From: Amphiduros pacificus | Taxonomy: Eukaryota; Annelida; Polychaeta; Phyllodocida; Hesionidae | Assembly: GCA_949316495.1 (NCBI GenBank) | Contig: OX439001.1 | Span: 25,445,386 to 25,509,385, forward strand | Direction of reading: 5' to 3' | Length of the DNA: 64,000 bases | Shown here: positions 9,660-23,019 of the stretch, one piece after another | Layout: every line of letters begins with the position of its first letter | How positions within the stretch are numbered: position 1 is the first letter of the stretch | Translations under genes and position numbers: made by a program | Notes under the pieces: model-generated | Told to the model about the DNA's origin: nothing | Database searches by the model: none | The model's input: the letters and a program-made list of their open reading frames with translations, nothing else

Positions 9660-12270
9660 GCAACTATTGATAATATCAGATACTGACTTTATAGGTCCCT
9701 ATACTGCTTACACAGGCTGAGCTCTGGAAACTGTAAATTTATTAAACCTGTTGAATTGCAAATAATGAAAAGCAGCTGTGTACATGTTTACACCTTCATG
9801 ATTGACACAGCCAGGAGGAAGTTTCATTTTAATCATAAAACATATAACGGAATGCGTATAGTACCAGAAAAGCGGTCTGGTGGTATCTAATGATTGAAAT
9901 AGTAATTTGAATAAGGCCCGATTTATGGTGTTTTATAGAATTATAATTATCATTTTCTTTTCTTCTCACTTTCAATCCGTTAAATGTCATGATGATAGCG
10001 AAAAATGTCACAAAATCTAACATGACATTCAAAATAGAATTATTTCATATCAAATAAAATATACAATTTAACGTCACCCATGGTCAAATGTAGAAAGGCA
10101 GTCATTATGAAGAAGGAAATTGTGACGTCTCCAATATATCCATTCAACTCCTCACACATCATTGGTAGAATGTTCTACACTGTTTTCTTATTGCTTTGTA
10201 TATGACTTGGTCATTAAGGTCAATGTTCACTATTGCTGGTTTTTCTAGTGACGAGGCAACACCGTGTTAAATCAGATTTTTCATCTGACCGCTGAGCCAG
10301 ATGTGTCCAACTCTAACCAGTGTACCTTGACTTTAAAAGGCGTGGATTAAAAGGCGTGGATTGTGTTTAAAAATTCTTTACAATAATGCAAAGGAAAGAT
10401 CCCAGAAAGGTTCAGAAGTGATTGATTCCGATTTCCCACCCAGGGACACGCATACTGTCACTGACAAGACTTTCTGACCACCAAAATCTCATGTGCATAC
10501 CCAGTCTGGTTGACAGGTCATGACCAGAGTCTCGATATGTGGAGGGCCTCACCAGGCTCTGGTTGTGATCTGACAGCAATATTGTCCTTGCCTCTCAGAG
10601 GAACATCTCTGATATCCCCCGGGGATTGGCGCTTTGAATGCCTTTAGGTTAAGTTAAGAGCTTGGCCCGATATTGAGAACAAATTTGTGCTAAATAAAAT
10701 TTAGCACGATACTGAAATTTAGCGCAGACCAATTAAAGCACGATCTAAATGCCAAGTCTGAGCCGATATTTGGACAAAATAGGACTGTTCTTCAGTCAGC
10801 ACAGTCTAAATTTCTCCTAATTTTCTGAAGTTGAGTTGCGTGACACACAGACTATCAACCATGTACTTAATGAATCAATGCTATTTTTCCATTGAAGGAG
10901 ATTATATTCTGGCATGACACTTGGTCTGCTTTTTTAGCGCTTGATAGATTACCCCACATCACCTTCTAAGCGCTCGTACTCCAGAGCCATCTGTCTGAAA
11001 AAAATCGAGCGATAATTAGGGTAAATTCAGACTGCCTGATGATGTCGGCCAGTCACAAAATGAAGGGCTTTGTTTGTCGTTTGGAATATGCGACATCATT
11101 AGACATAATCCATCGGATTGTTTATTCTTTAAGTTGATAATCTTTTAGATAACGTGCTTATGCTTCTATATTGAAAAAAAAATGAAAGTAAGATATTAAT
11201 AAATATAGATTTTACAAGACCCGAAAAATAGACCATTTCTGCTTTGCTGATCAATTCTGCTTTGCTGTCAGATGAGTTCAAATCTTTGTCATAAATATAC
11301 GTATGCCAATTACGGAGCAATAACATTGTAAGATAACAAACAGATCATTCCGAGAAGACAAAATAACGTACAGTCTTTATATTTATATCTAAATGATCAG
11401 AAAAGCGATCTGCTTCCCATTGTATTGATTATGTAAGTATTATTTAACAACTTTGATCGGTTATGAGAGGAAACGAAGATTTACTCATCTTTGCACTGCT
11501 CAGCATGCTCGGTGCTACGGGAGTGTTCTGCATGCCAACTGCACATCAACATTATAATCAATAAAACAACAAACAAGGTGTTACTCACTACAAATGTCTT
11601 TCAGCAAGGTGAAAATAAAATTTAGTAGACTATAGCGTGAAAGGGTTAATAAATTAGGCAAAATTTGAAGTATAAGTTCAGTCCAGTCATGTGACAGATG
11701 TCTGCCGAAAGGAATTGGTAAAATGGGCATGTCTTTTTGACTATTACTATGTGATTCCCTGATAAACCTTTTTATGCTGTGAGGGTCCATAGGCTAGAAA
11801 CTCAGTCAAATGCCTTCATTTTGATCATTACGTTTTTTTCACATGAAATATTTTTAAAGATATTCCATGTGATGAGACACAGCAACTAAAGAAACTATCG
11901 ATTGTTTGACAAAGATATTTCTGACCAAGATGTGCAATAATTTGAAAAATTACATCATACACCATTTTTCTACATCGCAAATATCATTGGAAAAATTGGC
12001 ATCATTGAAAAAACAGACATGAAAATTGGAGGCTTGGTGAAACTTTTTTCAATTTCCATTTTTAATATTATTAGAATAGTACAAATTCTTCTGAAGGTAT
12101 TGTAAGGAAATATTCTTTGTATATTTTTTTAATTTTGTCTTTTGAGTTCTTTCTTTTGAATTCTTGAATGTGGCCAAATGTTTTCAAAAATCATTTAAAA
12201 AAACAGGATTTTTAAAGACATTATGGATATATAAATGTGTTTGTATGTGTATATGACTTTGTTACAAATA
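9660..12270. other. Intergenic stretch, no gene seen
   Basis: AT-rich. Short duplications such as AAAAGGCGTGGATT (about 10337-10362) and the scattered words TTTAGCACGAT and TTTAGCGC near 10680-10740 are present, but there is no exon-like open frame with splice sites. The 5' UTR and promoter of the sulfotransferase should lie just above 9648 but show no clear TATA box. Confidence 0.45.
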
Positions 12271-12274
12271 TTAA

Positions 12275-12571
12275 ATGAAGTGGCCCCAACGAAAAGACAA
12301 AAAATCGAACATTATGAACTATCAGCCAGCAGCGGAGGCTGCCGCAAGTATTTTGAACGTCACCGCCCCAGCTAACGTTTTTATGACTTTTCTGCAGAGC
12401 TTCCATTCGAGACTTAGCAGCAGTTGGATTGTCAGCTGTGTCGGGGGTTTTGAGGGTTTGGCCACCTTGCTGCTGAATGACCTTTTCTATACTCTGCTTG
12501 ACCATGTCTCAGAAAATGAGTCTTCCACCATCTGCAATTGTCGCTTATTCACCAGTAGCGCAGAGCTTTAA
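12275..12571. other. Unassigned GC-richer open island
   Basis: Both strands are open for over 90 codons and base composition is richer in G+C than the flanks, as in an exon or an exon relic. The minus-strand frame (KQSIEKVIQQQGGQTLKTPD and so on) is hydrophilic and matches nothing I recognise. No convincing splice pair was found. It may be part of an unrecognised gene or transposon. Confidence 0.25.
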
Positions 12572-13603
12572 AGTTTCGTTCAAACATATTGTGGCCTATC
12601 TTATAGGTTTTTTTTAATGAAATTATCATATGTTCCCATATGTTTCATAGATGTTTACTTAAACACATTTCATATTTTGTAATGATAATAATGTTAACAA
12701 TTGTCAAAAATAGGTCTTCTGACAGAAATTACATTGCGCAATGTAAAAATAAGATAAAACGTGATTCTATTTTAAATTTGAGTACTTTGTTGTTTTATAA
12801 GTCACGTCTGCCGAATGATCACGACTGCACATTGAGATAAACTATCAATGACATACATTACAAGAAAATATCAAACTTTGAAAGAAAAGTCTTTGGTATG
12901 AAACCAGCAAGGAGATTGAAAAGTTGAATAGGGCATTCCGGCAAAAGTATTTGTTCTCGTGCGCTAATTCATATTGGTAGCCTCACTGTGCAAGCACAAA
13001 CAAACAAACAAGAGTGTAGGTCGTGATGAACCTTAGAATGGCCTCAAATTCCCTTAAGAGCTTATCAGAAATAGATAATTTATTTTATGGACATACTTTA
13101 TTTTCAATTTAGTTTTATTCCCAAGTGGCAATATGAGAATAGCAAAGCACTTGTGTTTATGACTTCTTAAAATCACTTTTTAGATTACGTTTTGTCAAAA
13201 TAAACGAGTGTCTCTCTTGAAAAGGACTTTCTTGAACATCAGAGCGACATAAACGGCGTGTTAAGCAAAGCTAAAGTGTTCAATGCTCCCCAGTCTAAAC
13301 ATAGCTCCTGTATACCATATTTGGTCTTGTAAAACAAGTGATATGTATTTAAATGATTTATATCACCTCTGTCCTCAAACATAGAATGTGGGACGGACAG
13401 AGGAACAGAGGGAAGGAGAAATAAATGATTACTGAGATACACTGGAATGTATCCTCCAGCATCTCGATAATCCATTTTTTTTTTAAATCAGATTTGTCTG
13501 CTTGGTTATTTGTATCATTGATCAGTGTTACATACATTACCACAGTGCTATATTTTGTGGCAAACTCACAATTTCTAAAAATATTCAGTGAATAGTTTAA
13601 TAA

Positions 13604-13831
13604 ATGGGGCATGAACATTTGACTAATCTATTGATGGTTTCGCGGTTATCAGTACTTCTCGGATGCTCAGTATATTTTTCTTGTTATATAGGAGTTGTTA
13701 AAACAAGTGCTTTGTGTCCAAGCAGCTGCAATTGTACAAAAAAGACCTGCAAACTAAAAATGCTCAATGATTGGATAATGCTATACCATAGTATCAATGA
13801 ACACAATACCTCCTTAACATTAAAACATTGA
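13604..13831 (+). CDS. Possible secreted or LRR-type first exon (weak)
   Basis: A 75-codon frame with an internal Met (MVSRLSVLLGCSVYFSCYIG) that looks like a signal peptide, followed by CPSSCNCTKKTC, which resembles the cysteine pattern opening an LRRNT cap. No leucine-rich repeats follow and no splice donor is clear. It may be chance or an orphan exon. Confidence 0.2.
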   Translation: MGHEHLTNLLMVSRLSVLLGCSVYFSCYIGVVKTSALCPSSCNCTKKTCKLKMLNDWIMLYHSINEHNTSLTLKH

Positions 13832-13849
13832 GAATCAATTTTGGAATGA

Positions 13850-15060
13850 CTGTCCAGATTAAGATTGGCTGAGTTTGTAGCCCACTTCTTATGTCACGTG
13901 GGATCGAGGCCGCATAAAAAAGGTCCAGGTGAGATTGTAACAGTCAAAGTTTAAGGCCGATTCATGTATACGATTTCTTGACCCGAACCTTCGATCGTTT
14001 TTATATTTCTGGAAACAATTCTCATATCAGCACACTTACAACATGGTTATAGTCATTGAGTATTGATTCAACATTCATGTGTATACTTGACCCCTAAATA
14101 TCATGAGTGATCTGATCTTGATTTCATCAAAACGAAACGAAACTTGTTTGGCAGGTGGGTTTTTATGATAAAAAAGAACGTAGGAAATTCCAAAAGCTCC
14201 AAGTGGGCAGATAATTTACATCGTACATTCAAAATAAACATTTTTCTTCTGACTATATAATTCACATTTATCAACATGAGTTTACCAGTATCAGTCTAAT
14301 TGCATCGTAAATCAAAATAAAACCTGACACCTTTAGTTGTATTTAAAAAAGCGAAACTGTAACGTTAAACTACCACCATGGAAGAGAATAGTAATATGGT
14401 TGTTAATGAAAATCGATTTTTTACATTGTAAAAACACGTCTATATTTTTCATCTATTTATCGCAACGTCCCTCCCTACCAACACCAGTAAGTAGAGACAA
14501 ATTGGCAGATCTATATGATGTATACATTTTGAATAAGATTTACGAATAGAGATTACAAATAGTATTGATAGGGAAAGTAAGCGATAGTATCAAACACACT
14601 CCAAAGCTAAGTAATTATCAACATGCATGAAATACCTATCAAGTGAATCTTGACAGATAACCATTGTAAACTCATGTCTACCCATGAGGACATATCCTTG
14701 CTTATTGAGTGAAATAAAAGAGAGTACATTATAAAAGAAAAACCAGTTTTTACCAAACTTAATGCATTCTGATGTTGTCAATGAAATACTATCAAGATTA
14801 ATGTTGTCCGACAAACCGGCCAAATGATAACAAAAAGAAACCAGACACAACAAATAACATCAATTGTAAGATTTTTTTTCCCCATTGTTCCCGGAAAACT
14901 TAGGCAAGTACATAGTGCATACACCTTCTACAACCAAAATATGTTCACAAATTATTGACGTTTAAAATTCTATTATCAAATTAAATATTGCAAAAAGAAA
15001 TAATTTACAACAACCTCATTACGGCTATATCTATTTGTCATCCTTTAAATTGATTCTTGT
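13850..15060. other. Intergenic stretch, no gene seen
   Basis: AT-rich sequence without supported exons, RNA genes or clear repeats. Confidence 0.45.
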
Positions 15061-15065
15061 ATTAA

Positions 15066-15120
15066 AACTGGTCCCCATACCCAGCTTATTTATGATCCCC
15101 ATACCCAGCTTATTTATGAT
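15066..15120. repeat. 26-bp tandem duplication
   Basis: The block CCCCATACCCAGC plus TTATTTATGAT occurs twice in direct succession. Confidence 0.85.
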
Positions 15121-15239
15121 TTATGATTTTTTTCATTTTGTTTAGATTTCTATGTGTACAAATACCTAGGGATTCTTTTGTGAGTCAATATTATAATGAG
15201 ATAGTTGATTTGTTATCTCAATCAAATCTAATTCAGTTT

Positions 15240-16960
15240 GCCCACTGGAATAAGAATAAGAATAAGAATAAATTTTATTTAGACTGGAACATGATAAAAC
15301 AAAAAACATTAGCTCAAAGCTATTTTTCCAGTGATAAGTGCTATACAATAGAGAGATAAATATATATACAATAGTTAAATGTGGTATAAAAGGTTTTTGC
15401 ACTTATTACACTTAAAATCATTACATTTCCATGTTAAAATCATTTTCTTGAGACATTCAACATCATCTGCTGTTTTAAAAGCTACAGGTAATGAGTTCCA
15501 GAGTTTGGCACCAGCATATTTCACTGGAAATATCATTTATCCAATCACGAATACAAGATTAAATAAATACTAGACATATTAGTTTTATTTACATACAGTT
15601 TTATTTTTATTGTTATCTAAAGAGAAAGCTTTTAACATTTAAATAAATACACATAATGCCAGATACAGTTGGGAAATCTCTGTTGACATATTCCTGCACA
15701 ATAAGTATTTTTTTTGTACATCAGTTTAATCAATGAAAAGTGTCACATAATTTTAAATAATTTCTAATTGAGTGTCAGGTCTCAAATTGACAGTACAATA
15801 GTTCATATTAAGAACTTAACATACTCAGTCCAAATCAGGCTAATAAGTCACATTTATAAGTAAGCAAAGAAAAATAATAGAGAGCGATGTTGCAGAACTG
15901 CAAGTACTTTCAATACTTATCCATAAATAAACTTGTTTACGATAGTGATGGATAGATTCTGCTGTGATCTTAACAATATCTACACACATCAGGAATTTCA
16001 TTTGTTCTAAGTCGGCCATTCTGTCAAAAGGTGTTTTTTAATATTCTGGAAACTTTACATAGTATGGATTTCTCATTTGCCTATAAAACTTACTGTGAAA
16101 ATTAAATGTCTTTCGTCCTCAATTACATTTTCGTTGTATAAATGTCATTTGACTATTTTCAGTGCTGTGTAACTTAAAAAAAACGATAACATCGACAATG
16201 TCTTGATTAAAATATGATTTTTCCAGTTAAAATACATTGAAAATGTGACAAATCGGTTTTTTATATGTTTTTTTTTTCTTTTTTTCTTTGCAAGTCTGTT
16301 TTGATTTAATTTACAAATTCGATTCCTGAATCGAAACATTTTGACTCTATGACGAGTGATAAATGTTTTAAAACCAAGCCCCTTTAGTTTTCTGAAACTA
16401 GTATAAACTTATCCAAGAGCTTTATTTACAGAACCAGCTAACGTTGAAACTGTCGTCTCTAAATTAAGATTTTCGTCAATAACAGGTCCAAAATATCTAT
16501 ATTACTCCACACATTTGAACCCCATTATCAGATATAAATGTAAATTGAGTTTTTTGCTGTTATTTTGTTCTAAAATGCACAACTTTGGTGTTTCTAACAT
16601 TCACCCTCATCCTCTATTTTTGTAACAATTTGCAATATTTCTTTCAAATCAGCTTTACTTTCTGTCATTCTACTCGGATTTAGACCAGATGCTAAGTCAC
16701 TTGTATAAAGTCCAAAGAGAGTTAAAGATAATCTTTTTGTCACTCTCCAAATTTAGTAGAGAAATTGCTTGTCAAATAACCATTTAAGTTTATATATCAT
16801 TCACTGTTAGAATAGTTTGAATCATATTTAACATTTACCTCGAGAACCCATGGACTGGATTTTATAAAACAGCAAATTTCGACCAATCATGTCAAAGGCT
16901 TTTCAAGGTCAACAACCAGTCCCGTTTCCTATTTCTGATAATGGAAGTCAATGAAAAGAA
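15240..16960 (-). mobile_element. Decayed non-LTR retrotransposon (LINE) fragment
   Basis: Read on the minus strand, a reverse-transcriptase-like segment GLVVDLEKPLT (expected VDxEKAFD) lies near 16880-16920. Further on, ENLNLETTVSTLAGSVNKALG (near 16420-16480) matches the post-RT region of LINEs that read ...LAGSANRALG in many invertebrates. The 3' end runs to a (TTATTC)n simple tail at about 15250-15275. Many stops and indels make it inactive. The clade is uncertain (CR1/L2-like or related). Confidence 0.6.
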
Positions 16961-17420
16961 ATGATCAATACCTCAATACCTGACAATCAAATGTTTACTC
17001 CAGCAAATGGTTTAAAAAACCATTCATGTCATGTCTCATCCATTGAAATTTGTTTGGAGAATTCTTTCCCCTTCTTTGTTTTTACGAATGATTTTAGGAA
17101 TATCGTCAGCTGATTCATATCTGTATATGTGGATACACATTTAGGTGACTGTTTAGCCCAGTTTGTCTTGTGTTTATAAACATCAGTTTATGCAACACAT
17201 AACTTTGACTGCTGGTTAGAACCCAGTGATTGACAAACAATTTAATCAACATAAAAGGAGAGCTTCCTTGTGTAAGCAAAAACATTGTTTGGAGTGACAA
17301 ATACATGTTTCAGATTGGCTGTTTCCATACGGACTTAATGCCGATTTCCCATGTGCATTTTTAGACAACATACGACCCCCTGGTGAATGTATTTTTCACG
17401 CCTTTTTCATATCTGACATT

Positions 17421-17443
17421 TTATTTATTTATTTATTTATTTG
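17421..17443. repeat. (TTTA)n microsatellite
   Basis: About six perfect TTTA units. Confidence 0.9.
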
Positions 17444-17603
17444 CTGAGAGCTGATTGAGATATTAAGGTAGATTTCGCATAGATAATATGTTATTTTCTC
17501 ACACATCAGCCTGTTTTTCCCATCTGAACCTGAATAATATTGGCCTACATTAAGAGTTTAACAAACATAACACAGATATCAACGAATTACAAAGCATGAG
17601 TAT

Positions 17604-17609
17604 TTTATT
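17604..17609 (-). terminator. Candidate polyadenylation signal of the minus-strand GIN-like gene
   Basis: TTTATT on plus is AATAAA on minus, about 245 bp beyond the stop at 17853. The surrounding AT-rich DNA makes chance occurrence possible. Confidence 0.35.
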
Positions 17610-17852
17610 TATTCACTCATTGGCAAATAAAATCAAAATAAAATAAATAAATGTGAATTAAAATCTAATGACTTGATTAATTTAAATGTATCTTTATCAA
17701 CCATATTATGACAAAGCACCACTCATTCCTGAAAGATATTTCGGTTGTTTACGTGTAAAAGATTATGCAAATTAGTTTGTAAATAACCATAATATTGTTT
17801 AAAAAGAAATGCCATTAAGTATATAAAATGCAAAAGTCCTCTTGAGCATATG

Positions 17853-20370
17853 TCATTGCTCTCTGCTACGTTGTGTTTGTATTTTGTTTGTATACGTGTC
17901 CCCTTCATCACCATTGCTTGAATCAGTCTCCTGTTTAATTTTACTTCTATTTAAATTACAGTCTCTGAAGTAGCTAGAACTAGAAATTGAGTCATAATTG
18001 TCATTGTTTCGATTAAGCTTGGCACGAATCCAAGGATTGTCATCAGCAACATTGTGAATATCAAGCAGTCGGGCATACAGCTTCTGGAACTCCATGTGGA
18101 GATCATCGGTGTCCGGGAAGATGTGGTCAGCCTGTTCTGAAGACACTTTGGTTGTCTTGGATGAGAACAGAAGGGCCCACAGATACCACAGTCTGGAGAG
18201 CATTACCCGCACATCGCTAGATTTCTTCTTAGAATTTAGGCGACGCTAAAATGAAAAAAAAATATATCTTATAATGTCCATTCACACCAAATGTATTCGA
18301 TAATCTATACTCATATTTCCTACACCGATTATATCAAATCTAATCAAAGTTTTCTTAATTCCAAGATAATATTATTTTAGAATTTGAATTACCTTTTTCT
18401 TGATACCACCTTGGACGTGGCGGTGTGGTTTATTTTCGGTGTGATCTTTATCCGCTTTGTTACCGCTCATCGTGGGAAGGGCCTGGCGCACCCATGGACA
18501 AGGCAATACGTTTTGACCACAAGTGATGCCCGCTGATTTGTTAGGGAAAACTTCCTGTGTGTAAGAATCTGTTTGAACCTGTCTATCCTGGAACCTACTT
18601 TTCTTCAATCTCCTCATCCAATCTTTCTGCAAATTTGAATTATTATATTTAGTTTGTTTTGAATTCTTTACAATAATGACGTTTTGGTGTAATAATTATA
18701 TATTATAGCACATTCACTAACCTTTGGATTTGGTGTGTGCTTTGCTGGTTCCACTTCTGGAGCTGAGGTTTCTACGGCAGTATATGCACTACCTGAACAC
18801 ACTGAATTAGGGGTTGGCTGTAAATGGAAAATATCATGCTTATTTTAATTAATTATTCAGTGAAGATCTGTAAGAACAATCATTTATCATGTTTATTGAA
18901 CACAATAGCTTCTGCAAAATGAGTGATATTTTACCTCGTTCACATGGGGTTTATAATTATCTATCCTAATGTCGCTGTCCTCCACTCTCTCTGAGATGGA
19001 CTTGGGATGTTGTACATGTATGAGCGGTGTATCCCATAGAGCGCCTGCTTTGTAGCCATGGTAACCGACCAACCTGTCAGCTTCATCAGCCACTGTGGTA
19101 GGTATAATGTCAAATTTTTCATTCCCTGACAATTCTCCAACACAAATAAGAGTGTCATCTGAACTCACTTCAACAGTTTCTTGGTTATATTCTTGGATTT
19201 TTTTTGCTGCAAAGCATTGCATGTGCAGGGAATTTGAGATATTTGGCAAAGCTCCGTCCACTTGTTGATAAGGTCCCCGTGAAGACGCTGTCATTTTCTC
19301 CCCCTCTACTTTTGGTTTTGGCACTCTATTGTTCAGACAAAATCCACACGATTTTATCTATTAATCAAAAGTCAAGAACAATATTAAATTATTTGTTGCA
19401 TTCCTTAACGCTTTAAATATATCTTAAAACAACACTTTTAGAATTACTACGTCACTCTAATAGATGCAAAACATGTGTATCAAAGCTATAAGACTTACAT
19501 AATCTTGAATATCATGCACAATCGTTTGCCAGTAGTAGGTCCTGTTGATGACGTCACGCATGCTCTTCTGACCCCTGTGGTGGCCATCTTTGTCTATATG
19601 GCATTCCTGCAGTATTCGCTGCCTGCGATCTCTACCCATTATTACCTCTCTGTATTCATTCTGCTGTTTGCCATTGTAATACATAACACCATCTAAAAGA
19701 TGGAGAATACCAATTTATATTTTTGCCATCGTAACCAATAAAACGTTTCTTTTCAAATATAAATGATAAAATTCAAATAATAAAACACCTTTAACATTTT
19801 TCTGGAGCTTGAATTATATTCTATTTTACCCACTATATATAAGTATAAGAATATTTCATTTGAATTATATTTTATTTTACCCACTATAAATATTAAAATT
19901 GTGTTTTTGAGATCAGGTGATCACTATTTGTGGCGATTCTCGTCGATATTGTCGTGTTCGTAGAGCGTATCACATACAACCAATCACTAATCATCACGCT
20001 ATTCACCTATCCAATAATTACGTCACGTGATCACTTTACATCATCATATGCTGGTGTCATATTCTTTTGTCGTATTTTTTTCATTTTAAAACTTGGGCAT
20101 AATGAATGACTTCCTTTACTAAATCTTTATCAATTTCTTCTGAACAAATATTTCTATTGGTTTCATTTCTTAAACATGCTAAACGAGAGCGTTTTTTTAA
20201 ACCATTAAATCTTTTAAATAGAGTGCCTTACCTTGTAACACAAAGCTACGGGATATTTTGCGGATTCCATTTTTCTGATTATTTTGTGTCTCTTTGTGAT
20301 ACCTAGTCGTCTGTAAATAGTATTTGACTTGGCGCATGTGAAAATCTTGATCAAGTCCAGAGCGCGGCAT
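17853..20370 (-). CDS. GIN-like integrase H2C2 zinc-finger protein, six coding exons
   Basis: Exons 20370-20232, 19692-19499, 19357-18935, 18817-18722, 18626-18393 and 18245-17853, all with GT/AG borders and phases 1,0,0,0,0, join to one 492-aa frame. Residues 1-46 (MPRSGLDQD...NGIRKISRSF) and the H2C2 zinc finger at about 68-120 (H78, H84 or H85, YYW at 99-101, C115 and C118 in KSCGFC) resemble the start of GIN1 and Ginger-type integrases. All four zinc ligands are present. No DDE core follows; instead there are 370 residues without recognised domains. These include Lys/Arg-rich stretches, a Trp/Leu-rich helix (LSRLWYLWALLF) and IKQE, a SUMO-site consensus, near the end. An acceptor just upstream of the ATG suggests a 5' UTR exon. 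It shares its first three-exon plan with the divergent gene at 25478-36150. DNA or chromatin binding is an inference. Confidence 0.82.
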
Positions 20371-20637
20371 ACTGAAGCTAAAATAATACAAGAGACAATA
20401 AATGAAAATGAAATGTGGTAAAGTGGTGTCTAGCAGACCACCCTATGAAGGGCAGAGAGCTGACGTGTGGAAGTACCTGATGTCATCGTCGTGTTCAAGC
20501 ATGTCTAGCTGGCAGCTTGTATGGATGATGCATACATAATCTTATTTAGTTCAATCATAAACTATAATAGAATCAAATGAATACATTGTCATCTAAACTA
20601 ATTGGTTGTTTTATTCACATAAATAGAGGCATGTGAA

Positions 20638-20640
20638 AAA

Positions 20641-20699
<59 letters not shown>

Positions 20700-20744
20700 A
20701 CAAACAAACAAACAAACAAACAAACAAACAAACAAACAAACAAA

Positions 20745-20791
<47 letters not shown>

Positions 20792-20793
20792 AT
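20638..20793. repeat. Compound (AAAT)n(AAAC)n(AAAT)n microsatellite
   Basis: About 15 AAAT units, 10-11 AAAC units, then about 12-13 AAAT units in one uninterrupted tract of 156 bp. The long translated frame across it is an artefact. Confidence 0.98.
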
Positions 20794-20799
20794 AGAAAT

Positions 20800-22500
20800 T
20801 TGCCTGATTATATATTTTATGGTAATAAAATATAATTGATCAGAATAGATTACATGCATGTTAACATACGAGTATAATAAAACAATATTTTCAGTTAAGT
20901 GACGAAGTAAATTGACAACTGAGATAGCCACATTGCACCATTTTCTTTATGATATTTGTCTCATTAAAATCACAAGATTGAGCAATGTGTCAGATTTGTT
21001 TTGAGTATTTATATGACATTGAGATTGATTGCGATTGTTTTTGGATAGCGGATCGTTTATTACGTACACGTTACCTTTATTTTTGTATATTAAATTTAAA
21101 ACAGTTCCAGCCACATATGTGAGTGAGTAAATAAAAATGACATACCTTTGAATTCATATGATGTAAGTAACAAAAGATGAATAATTTCCTTTCCACGTAT
21201 TGACCAGCTGATCGTCGCAGTTAAAGTGAAACGAACTATTTTTGTTGCTGCGTTTAAGTACGTATGGCTGTTTTCCAGAAATAGGTCATCACTATAACCA
21301 GCTATTCCTGAATGTGATTCATTTAAGGGGAGATATTTCATAAGATCTATAAGGTGCAACGTCATGCTCTGTATTGTTATCCCGTGAATTTCGCAATCAA
21401 CCAGATGGCGCTGTATTTTCTGCTGCCATATTTAACGCTGATGGTGTTTATTCCACGTGGTTTGGAAGCGTGCCAGAAACTTACAACCAGCGACGCAACC
21501 CGTTCCAGTGTGATTCATTCAATGTTTCTCTTTCAGATGTCTGTGAAACATATTGTCAACGTATATTACAGATTTGTACTATTAGTAATGTTTAACGAAA
21601 TGATTCACATATGTTGCGTATTTTTATCGTAATCAATTTTGGATGGCCACAATGATACCATTTGCAAGATTCATGGACAGAAAACATGAATGACTGAATT
21701 ATTGTACATCGGATAAATAATATAGACTTGTCCTTTATCCCATGTAATGTAACAAACTGACCACAAAATATTTAAATGTGAAACTCAGCGAATCGGCCCA
21801 GTTGTTTGTAGCCTGTCAGGAATTATGAATATATATTCGCAGTTAATGTGTCACGCCGAAAGCCCGTCTTCCCGGAAAGCACTGTTCCAAATCGATACCT
21901 TTCATTCCTGGCGAAATGAAACTATTCGCAGCGCCATCTATTAATGAGTATGTACAACCATCACACATTGTATATTCTGTCTGTCGAAGTGAATCATCAT
22001 TGGTATATATTTATCTACCATTTTGTGGGAAACAGTTTTGATTTTGAAACAAAAATAATGAGTTAAATAATGTCTCTGACCCGATGAGGACATACCTCCA
22101 TCCGCTCAGATTTTATCTGGAGGAAGTTTATCCTGTGGTTATCACTTGGGATAGTAGTGGATATTTACTTGACATCATAACCACCATATAAGATTTGGAG
22201 CTTACACTTTACTCCCAGTTTAGAACTGACAGAGCCAAAGAGAAAGGTGGGTTTTATCCGCTGCATAAGAAACTAATTATCAAATTATCAAGCATTTCAC
22301 TCTCCTTTGTATCGGGCTCATAATCATAAAACCCTCTTTAATTATGCGATGAATTTGGTTTGGATTGTATGATATTTACCAAATAATTTTGCCATTTTTT
22401 TTTGGGGGGGGGGGGGGTCACACCAGGCCATTTTTTATGTTCTTGTTCCTTTGCCAACGAGTCTTCTTCATTCAGTTATGCTTGGACATATACAGGGACT
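20800..22500. other. Shared upstream region of the two divergent GIN-like genes
   Basis: No coding exon seen. Two small patches, near 21180-21480 and 21840-21900, are richer in CpG than the surroundings. They are the most likely places for 5' UTR exons or promoters of the pair, but no TATA box or Inr is clear. Confidence 0.3.
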
Positions 22501-22524
22501 AGATACTTTAACACAATGAAATGT

Positions 22525-22983
22525 TAGTGTTCTCCAATCACCCATCGGCAAAGCCCAGATAGGTGATCTGGAGGGGTTTGTCGAACGTCCATGGTCTCTA
22601 CCAACTCCAACCAAAGAAAAGTTTGGTGGAGTTGATTGAGCTCTAGTGAAGTAAAAACTCGCCAGCTGCAAAAACTTTGGTAAACCCGTTTAGACGTCAA
22701 AATTGAACCCGTTTCAACTGCCGTTAAAACGGGTTTGATTCAATTTTTGCAGCTGGCGATTATTATCAAGTATTTATATTTTCTTTATTTAATGTTATCC
22801 AAAAAATAATCAAGCTTTTTTGTGAGATTTTAGACATAATCATACATAAAATATGAATTATCACTTAAACAGTTGGGTATTTAAAAAATCACATCTGAAC
22901 GAGATTATGACCAAAAAGCAAAAATCTCAGACCTCTCCAGATCACCTATCTGGGCTTTGCCGATGGGTGATTGGAGAACACTA
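22525..22983. mobile_element. 459-bp MITE with 49-bp inverted repeats (MULE-like)
   Basis: The ends TAGTGTTCTCCAATCACCCA... are perfect inverted repeats of 49 bp (22525-22573 and 22935-22983). Flanks are a 9-bp duplication ATGAAATGT at 22516-22524 and 22984-22992. Long inverted repeats with a 9-bp duplication are typical of Mutator-like elements. There is no coding capacity, and it contains a second palindromic element at 22659-22759. Confidence 0.92.
22659..22759. mobile_element. 101-bp palindromic element nested in the MULE-like MITE
   Basis: Inverted ends TCGCCAGCTGCAAAAA flank internal words AACCCGTTT and AAACGGGTTT that also pair, so the single strand would fold into a long hairpin. A related partial copy is at 26776-26835. 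Confidence 0.8.
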
Positions 22984-23019
22984 ATGAAATGTTGGCCTTG
23001 GAAAATATTTATGCTGAAC

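Noticed and set aside
20611-20931. Minus-strand 106-codon frame of Leu/Phe/Tyr/Ile/Cys repeats
   Set aside because: Direct translation of the AAAT/AAAC microsatellite.
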